Below are positions 57,331 to 64,000 of a stretch of DNA of 64,000 bases, one piece after another. The notes beneath the pieces were generated by a model. The model made no database searches and had not been told where the DNA came from. It saw only the letters and a list, made by a program, of their open reading frames with translations. A program made the translations under genes and the position numbers. Source of the stretch: Pectinophora gossypiella (lineage: Eukaryota > Arthropoda > Insecta > Lepidoptera > Gelechiidae); assembly GCF_024362695.1 (NCBI RefSeq), contig NC_065419.1, positions 7,316,678 through 7,380,677 on the forward strand. The letters are read 5' to 3'. Within the stretch, counting starts at the first letter, position 1. Each line of letters begins with the position of its first letter.

Positions 57331-57410
57331 TCCCTACGTTCGCAAGCTTCCCTACACACTTTTGACACATCCTACTCCTATCGGGCCCTATCTTTAGCGT
57401 AAAATTGTAC

Positions 57411-57455
57411 CTGTCGTCTGAGATCTGATGATCTCAGACCTGTTTCCAACGATGC
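57411..57455 (-). other. candidate 45-nt non-coding exon with perfect hairpin
   Basis: A minus-strand acceptor TTTTTCTTACAG ends at 57456 and a donor CAG/GTACAA lies at 57411/57410. Inside, GTCTGAGATC and GATCTCAGAC form a perfect 10-bp stem with a 4-base loop (57416-57439). No ATG. Splicing is predicted from motifs only. Confidence 0.35.
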
Positions 57456-57765
57456 CTGTAAGAAAAAGGTAATTAGTACACCACACTTCCTATTTTAAAA
57501 CCTAACAAGGTCCCTACAGCGCACTCCGCGGACTTTTGTCGGACAAAACCTACATATTTCACGTAATCTACGCACGGAAACTAATTCTAATCCCTATTCT
57601 AGCGCGGTAGACGATCAGCTACACCACGGAAGGTTCGAATAGCTGATTAAAGAGCAAATTTACATATTTTGTCAAAATAATAATCGCGCACTGTAATCCT
57701 GAGCTACGGAGCTCTCAAAAGTCGCGACAGCTGGTAATCCAGCAGAACGCATCCCTCCAACTTAC

Positions 57766-57835
57766 AGAATAGCTAGTCCGACTTGAAATTCCTAAACCGG
57801 CAGCACCTCCTGCTGTTCTTGCTCCGAGCGAAGTT
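57766..57835 (-). other. candidate first (untranslated) exon
   Basis: From the expected start about 30 bases after the TATA box to a donor CT/GTAAGTTGG at 57766/57765. It is GC-richer than the flanks (AGCAGGAGGTGCTGCCGG) and has no ATG. The intron to the next candidate exon would be 309 bases. Might feed the unidentified gene at 37-23 kb, but no linking exon was seen. Confidence 0.35.
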
Positions 57836-57860
57836 CCTTAAAAAATCGTGCAAAACCCCT

Positions 57861-57866
57861 TTTATA
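57861..57866 (-). promoter_or_regulatory. TATA box
   Basis: GGGTATAAAAGGGG on the minus strand, the best TATA match seen in the window, placed upstream of the splice motifs at 57765 and 57456. It could belong to a host gene or to a retroelement LTR; no second LTR copy was found. Confidence 0.45.
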
Positions 57867-60800
57867 CCCGTTATGCTCCGTCCCATCTCTCAGGCAATCG
57901 CGATATTGCTACCACTAGCGTCTCAAAAACATCCAAATGACATTTACCCGACATTGACAATCGAGGTATTTATTGAAAATCTCATACTTCCTATTGACAT
58001 AAAAATATTCATTAAATTTTATTTTTATTCCTAAGTAGACTATAATACTAATGCTGTTATTTATTTAATCAAATTCTATTTAATTCATCAAATCAAAACT
58101 GCAGAATTTTAGATAAAAAATATATCCAATTTTGTAGAATTTCTAAAAAGCCAAACACTCGCTCGACCATTTGCCTGACGTTTCTCGCACACATCTCTAA
58201 TTTACATAATCTACACAAACCAAGCTCCTCAACCTTATTGGCTGTTTCTCTGTGTACGCGAAAAGTGGCGTGACTTCTGGATTGTTCTATTTTAGGGTCT
58301 AAAACGCGTACAATACAACACCTTGTCAACAATCCAAAAACGGTTCCGTTTTTGGAGACAAAAACCATGAATAATACCTAAATTCCTCTATATCTCTTAA
58401 ACTGTGACAATTAGGTAGCTGAAACTTTCAAAAACAATGCATCTCCATTACCATCACAACTACAAATTCAAAGAAACACAATAAATCAAACATTTAAAAA
58501 GATCCCCCACTCTACAAACCCGATCCTCCAATGCATGTTTTGGCTTGTCATTAACAACGACAACATACTAGCAATATAAAATTCACGATCAATTCACGTT
58601 CATGTTTTTGTTCACTAAATGTTCTTTCAATTGTAGGCACGGAACCCCTCAAAATAATGCGATTCACACTTGGCATTATTTTAGTTTTACTTTTTTTTTC
58701 ATGATTTTTTCAATTTTCGCGAATTACAGTTCTAAAAAAATTAGAATAATATTTTAAACGATAGGTACGAACTTCGTTTGCTTTATAAATCAATTTCAAC
58801 AAGAAATACTACGTAATATAGCTATTATTTTCAATTTTATAAAATATACCAGCTCAAAACCCTTCATTCATATATTTTTACATCGACACCCTTTTGGTGC
58901 TTGCTACTCCCGCGAAAATTCAAACTATCCTAATGTCTATTTTTGTATTTTAAATCATTTTATTCCATAATTTCGTACATATTCTTTCAAAATAACATCC
59001 CTATCTCGAATCCTAATTAACAAACTCTAAAATTTCGTATACCTTTTTATAATCTATGTATTCCTGTGACGTAAACTGAACATATCCTTCATTCGTTCTC
59101 ACAGTTAAACAAAACAGTTGAATCAAGTAGTGTGGTTTGTATTGTTTGGACAATTAGTGTACTTTTTGTGTTAAATATAATTATTAAACCTTTCAGATTG
59201 TGTTTAATATGACTACAGAATAGTGGGAATCATAATGGAAGGAAGACAAAATAAGATGCAACGTACGGGTTTTAGCTACAATAATTAGTAAGATTGAAGA
59301 CTTCTTGACGATGTTTATAATGTATCCTATAAAATATTCACTCACCAGGTAAGAAATTAATAAATACCTTTTGTATTCGTTAAGTATTTTATAGAGAAAT
59401 TCGTAGTGCAAAAAGTCACTGTTTCAACCATTTGTTCCAATTTTTCTTATGATAATTTCAACTATCAAACAGCAATCAAGCAAAATTTTATTACTTAACT
59501 CCATGTGTGGAGAGATAGTTCTTATCAGGACTACAAGAATTATTTGAATCTGTTTAGGATTTAATGAGATATTAACAGATGAAATTTTCAAATATTCCTT
59601 AAATTCCTACACATGCTCAGTCACTAACAACCTTGTTTTATTAATGAGTAATATAATAATTAGTAAATTACATACCTACCAGACATGAAATCAACCAATA
59701 GTTTCTGGACTGATAAATAAAATATAAAGTTATTAGCAAAACGGTTTCGGTTAAAACTGGCTTTCATGATGAGATTTGATCTCCCTTCATAATCTTTTGA
59801 GAATAATAATGAATCCTACTCCTATTGTATTTACATGTTTTTATTAGTTTATTAGAGTCCTGTGAATTATAAATAATACCTGTAGAAACAATAAGTAAAT
59901 GCAAGTCATCGTCTTAGTAGGTACTAGACAGTGATTATGCTCTTACATAAAATTTACCCCTAATTTCAGTTATTAATTACTTTCAGAATCGTCCAAAGAT
60001 CCAGGAGGGACAGATATCTACTCCAAACCTGGAATCTGTTGCAGAATATTAAAGAAAATTATGGGAAAACAAATGTGAATGACGGACAGATTTAGTAAGA
60101 TGAAAGATTTAAGCCTACGAGCACACTACTGTTTCTCACATCAAAGGTACATTGTTAATTATGAACATCAATAGTAAATAAAGCAGTTTTGGAGAAAAAT
60201 AGTATGTTTCATTAATAATACCCTAGTTGATTATTTTTATTGATATCGTACAGCTACATCTATTGGCAAGCAATGGTACTACAATGACTTCTAGCTAACA
60301 AGCTGCCTAGAAATGAAGTCCTGCTTTTCACAAATGTCAGTCCTTTTCCCACTCCATCTATGTACGAGTAGATGCACTTATCCAAATCTATTCCCTAATA
60401 GATGGCGTTAAATTTATAAAAATAATAAAAAAAGTTGCCTTATAGAAAACATTAGATTCAAATTAAGAAATAAATAGTTTCATAATGGTATACATAAACA
60501 TAAACAGCCTATATACGTCCCACTGCAGGGCACAGACACACATAATGGTCACTAGAATATCATTAACACTTCCATATAGGTTTGTGCATACATACATAAA
60601 CTCACACCTACCTCTCACCAGGGCAAGCTGAGACCATTGAATTCCTTTTGTTTGTAGGTCTATGAAATTATGAAACCTAAAGGTACAACAAAGCCTACAT
60701 GTTTCTCAAAGTTCTAATTATGTTTTCCCTGTCTAAAGTCATTAAAAAAATAAAGACGAAAATAATAATAAATGTAAAAAAAAATATTTCACCCCATAGC

Positions 60801-61069
60801 TAAACCTTTTAGTTACTGTTAAGTACCTACTAACTTTTAGACAAATATATGTACACATTATTGATGTACATTAAAGTTTATTGAAAATAAACTAGATGAC
60901 TCCAACCGCGACGATTATTGTGGTGCGTTCTGTTACACTCTTAAATTTGTGATGATGGTCTATTTGGGATAAAAGTATCAGTTTCAGAGGGAGCTTCAGA
61001 AATTAGTTAATGCCTTAACATTTTATTGTCTACGAGTAGTTATAACAGGCGCAGTCATAGTGCAGATTG
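57867..61069. other. no gene recognised
   Basis: AT-rich. A 91-codon minus-strand open frame at 58368-58093 and a 72-codon one at 59411-59193 lack motifs. 60504-60535 is a LINE/SINE-C tail shard. Confidence 0.35.
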
Positions 61070-61730
61070 TCCATTCACTCACAGTCCTATCAAAGCCCAC
61101 TTTCAGTTCAACATCGAAAATTAAAGTTTACCTAGTGCCGAACCGCAAACAAGCGATGCGGACTTGGTAATTCCAGCAAACGTTTTCATAGGTTAGCTTT
61201 AAAATTGCACTGTTTGTTATGATTCCACAAGTTTCGGAAACACGCACCCCCTCGTGAAATTCAAATTTACCCGCTTATTATGCGCACTATCATCTTCATT
61301 CAAATACCAAACGCATGATGATACGTTATAATATTCTCATTTAAAGTTGTTCGGTTGTTCGGCATATCAGAGATATTGTAATGACAGTACAAAGATATGG
61401 TAACAAGCCGTCGCGAACTAATATCGACTCATCATGCATGCATAAACTTGGAGGGCGAACACAGGAGTATACACCCTCCCTCGAGTGTTGTCGACTTTAA
61501 GCGACTATTAAAGGTGGATTTACCCTGTCGAACCCTTTTTAAATGACTTATTATAGCAGCGGTTAGTTGGAGGGCGAAGGTAGTTTCCAGTTTACGCATG
61601 TGTAGCAGCATATCGCTTATTTTAATTTAGAAAACTATTTGAGGCCTTCGTAACATTTTCTCAGGCGACGGGCTGGTCGCCTATTGTCACCACAATCATG
61701 GCGCATAATAATATCCAGGTTTAGCACAAA
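61070..61730. promoter_or_regulatory. repeat-free block, candidate regulatory DNA
   Basis: Mixed-composition, apparently single-copy sequence with GAGGGCGAA occurring twice (about 61452 and 61571) and TTAAAGTCGAC-like words. No open frame. Role inferred only. Confidence 0.25.
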
Positions 61731-61744
61731 AATGTTACATAGAA

Positions 61745-61905
61745 TAGCATTACGCCTGTATCCCCGAAGGGGTAGGCACAGGTGTATATACTAATATACA
61801 CCTACTTCTCGCCAGCAATTATTAAGTCCAATGTAATAGGGGCTATTATCCAGGCACAAATCCTGGAAACCACATGATATCAATTTTATCTATGAATCAA
61901 ACATG
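61745..61905 (+). repeat. repeat F copy
   Basis: ATAGCATTACGCCTGTATCC, CCGAAGGGGTAGGCACAGGT, AGTCCAATGTAATAGGGGC and TCCTGGAAACCACATGATA. Confidence 0.65.
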
Positions 61906-61959
61906 TATTTAAACTCACAGAATCGAGTCCAGTGGTTCAACGGGTCTATCTAGCACCGT

Positions 61960-62065
61960 AGGCGCGCGACTCTTTCTCGCCTCGACATACGTCACCCGTC
62001 ACTCTCTCACAGTACTGCACAGAAAGAGACAGACAATCTCTGTCGCAGCAAGAACGAGTCGCGTG
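61960..62065. repeat. imperfect inverted repeat, GC-rich
   Basis: GCGCGCGACTCTTTCTCGC at 61971-61989 is mirrored by GCAAGAACGAGTCGCGTGC near 62048-62066. Probably arms of a small DNA element. Confidence 0.5.
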
Positions 62066-62259
62066 CTTCCGTTGCTAGGCCCGCAGAGCCTGAGTCGAGA
62101 TTCGAACCCGTAACACTAAGAACGGAACAGAACTGCGCAGCAAAAATAGCTATAAGTCGTTTTCTGATTACTCGTGGCTCTTCCAACCCTATTAGGAATT
62201 GTAGGAGTTCGTTTAATATATATAGTAAAATAAGATTTTACAAATGTTCATCCCTTTTT

Positions 62260-62316
62260 TTTGGACGTGACTTATTGTAGATTTGCCACAGATGGCATTA
62301 ACTACTTGGCCGGAAA
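62260..62316 (-). mobile_element. element R extreme 3' end
   Basis: Minus strand: CCGGCCAAGTAGTTAATGCC, ATCTGTGGCAAATC, then ATAAGTCACGTCC and an A run. Only about 55 bases. Confidence 0.65.
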
Positions 62317-62645
62317 ATGTTCATCCGTATGTTAAAACTTAGTAAGATACCTACTAAAATATTTGTAATCGCAACCATTGAAGCAGATAATCCAGAATCC
62401 GGACATAGCCGGTGTGGATTCACCCGGTATTCCCGGGTGTCAATCGCCCGGAGCCGAGCCGGGTAATGCACAAAGGCACCGCTCCACAAAGGCGGCATTA
62501 GCTCAGTCCAGGAAAAATTCAATCATATTTCCACATTCGTACAGTTCGTTTGCGATGCAAAAAAATCAGCATTTTTTGTTTGTCTCGAGTCTCCTTGGAT
62601 ATAAATGCGGTGATGTTTTATAGGAATTACTTACCTCGAAGTAAC
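62317..62645. other. no gene recognised
   Basis: GC-rich tract at 62400-62510 with CACCCGGTATTCCCGGGTG, an imperfect palindrome. Open frames on both strands there reflect composition. Confidence 0.35.
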
Positions 62646-62960
62646 GGCCACCGTGGTCCAGTAGTTTGATGGTTGAGCTCACGACCCGGAGGTCCCGGGT
62701 TCAAATCCCGGTGGGGACATATCACAAAAATCATTTTTGGTTAGGATATTACTGGCTCATCACCTGATTGTCCGAAAGTAAAACGATCCGTGCTTCGGAA
62801 GGCACGTTAAGCCGTTGGTCCCGGTTATTACTTACTGATGTAAGTATGTAGTCGTTACATGACTCATGTCAGGGGCCTTTGGCGGCTCAATAGTAACCCT
62901 GACACCAGGGTTGATGGGGTTGGTATTCCACCTCACAACCCACACGACAGAAGAAGAAGA
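62646..62960 (+). mobile_element. SINE-A, full length
   Basis: Head CCACCGTGGTCCAGTAG with the B box variant GGTTCAAATCC at 62699-62709, full body and core, and an AGAAGAAGAAGA tail. Confidence 0.85.
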
Positions 62961-64000
62961 CCTCGAAGTCATACTCGATGTCTCGACTAGATTTATTTCT
63001 TTGACGTGACTACTTGGTCGAACTACTACTAGATAGTTGACGATCAAAATCCATTGAGTAACCTTGAATCCATTCACTTACTACGGTCATTATTTATTTA
63101 TTAAAACATTTTGTCCATTTATAATGATTCGTTAATTGATACCATTAACATATGCCCAAGCTATGCAACAATACATTAGCATATATGGATGTTTGATTAC
63201 AATTCATCTGCATTGAACTATTGTTTTATTCTATTACCGGCTTTCAAATGGAAATTCCCTAATGTATAAAATATTTCGTCATCGACGATATAATTAGTGC
63301 CTAATGTCCAAATTAAGCCTACGGGATTAATGCAATATAATATTGTTTAAATTACACATTCATTAGGGATTGATATTTTGTGGCGGATAAATAGAAATGA
63401 AATTAGCCTAATTCTTTAAAAAAAATATTTTATTATGAGCTCTGTTTATTTGTTTTAGTTTTATTTTAATTTTATTTTTGTTTTGATTCATATTTTTCAA
63501 ATATTTTTGTTATGTAACTGTTTTGTTTATGGTGTAAGTAAATAAAGTTTTATTTCGTTTATTCTTTAAAATAAAGTTAAATTCCAGTAAACTTCTTGTG
63601 CGCTTGCACTTCTTAAAAAAGAATCACAGCTCATATATAGCGCTCATTGGCTACTCTCATTTTCGGAAGAAGTATAAATTAAGTGAATAATTTTGAATTT
63701 AGAGCTTAAAGTGTGGACAGAAATGGTCATCCTATAATCTGCAAGCACAACGTCGACAATAACCTATTGTATGTGTATAGAATAATATCAGCGACCTTTG
63801 TGTACAAAGAACTAAGTTCTATTTTAAACTACGTTGTGTAGGCAAGGCATACAAAACACGTTTGCATAGGACTTCAGCTGGAAACCAATACGGGACTATT
63901 TTTATTTGAGACTGATTTCCTCGATGCAGTTTCTAAAGTATTGGAAAATGGGTTGAGGGGACGCGGATTGCTTATTACAATCCCTATTCCGCTGAAAAAT
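62961..64000. other. no gene recognised
   Basis: 63120-63400 is repeat-free and rich in ATTA/TAAT words in mixed sequence, a composition often seen in regulatory DNA. The rest is AT-rich. Confidence 0.3.

Noticed and set aside
58093..58368. 91-codon minus-strand frame upstream of the TATA box
   Set aside because: Cysteine-containing but without a motif, splice signals or repeat partner; not enough to call a gene.

Overview
The window looks like moth or butterfly (Lepidoptera) nuclear DNA. It is AT-rich, has few genes, and has introns over 10 kb long. It is packed with repeats typical of that order: tRNA-headed SINEs with a B box, Helitron-type elements that begin TC(C/T)NTACTAATATTATAAA, palindromic MITEs, and 5'-truncated LINE ends finishing in lines such as RDREEWKS or DRSSWRSLGEAYAQQW. 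No prokaryotic features, CRISPR array or genuine tRNA/rRNA gene was found. All supportable genes lie on the minus strand.

Genes, in transcription order (right to left): (1) A gene I do not recognise has three phase-consistent exons at 37019-36901, 26068-25975 and 23053-22892 (stop). It contributes at least 124 C-terminal residues, and its first coding exon was not found. A TATA box with two possible non-coding exons at 57.4-57.9 kb is a candidate, unproven promoter for this strand. (2) A complete, intronless short-chain dehydrogenase/reductase lies at 11622-10840 with all classical catalytic residues. (3) A terminal exon at 1035-690 encodes a proline/serine-rich C-terminus, with poly(A) signals directly after the stop. 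Its upstream exons were not found.

Repeats by group: SINE-A (tRNA head, ten copies), SINE-B (a different tRNA head, four copies), SINE-C (tRNA head, LINE-like tail with an ATGT repeat), and a fourth SINE with a 5S-rRNA-like head. SINE-A, SINE-C and the 5S-type share one central core. Two MITE families are present: MITE-P, about 155 bp, almost a perfect palindrome; and MITE-T, about 229 bp, ends CAGGGTGTTAGTGAC. Element R is a poly(A)-tailed, variably 5'-truncated retroelement of unclear family with at least eleven copies. A 2.1-kb Helitron at 13197-15315 carries a 134-bp tandem array. Repeat families D, E and F are further unclassified elements.

Between the repeats are several GC/CpG-richer, apparently single-copy blocks (9.8-10.3, 32.7-33.1, 37.7-38.4, 40.6-40.8, 61.1-61.7 kb). 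They do not read as exons and are the best candidates for cis-regulatory DNA. The 55-57.4 kb stretch, with a 150-bp duplication, is unlike its surroundings and unexplained. I saw no convincing new multi-gene system. The points most worth following are the unidentified three-exon gene, the shared core of the SINEs, element R, and the possible promoter at 57.8 kb.
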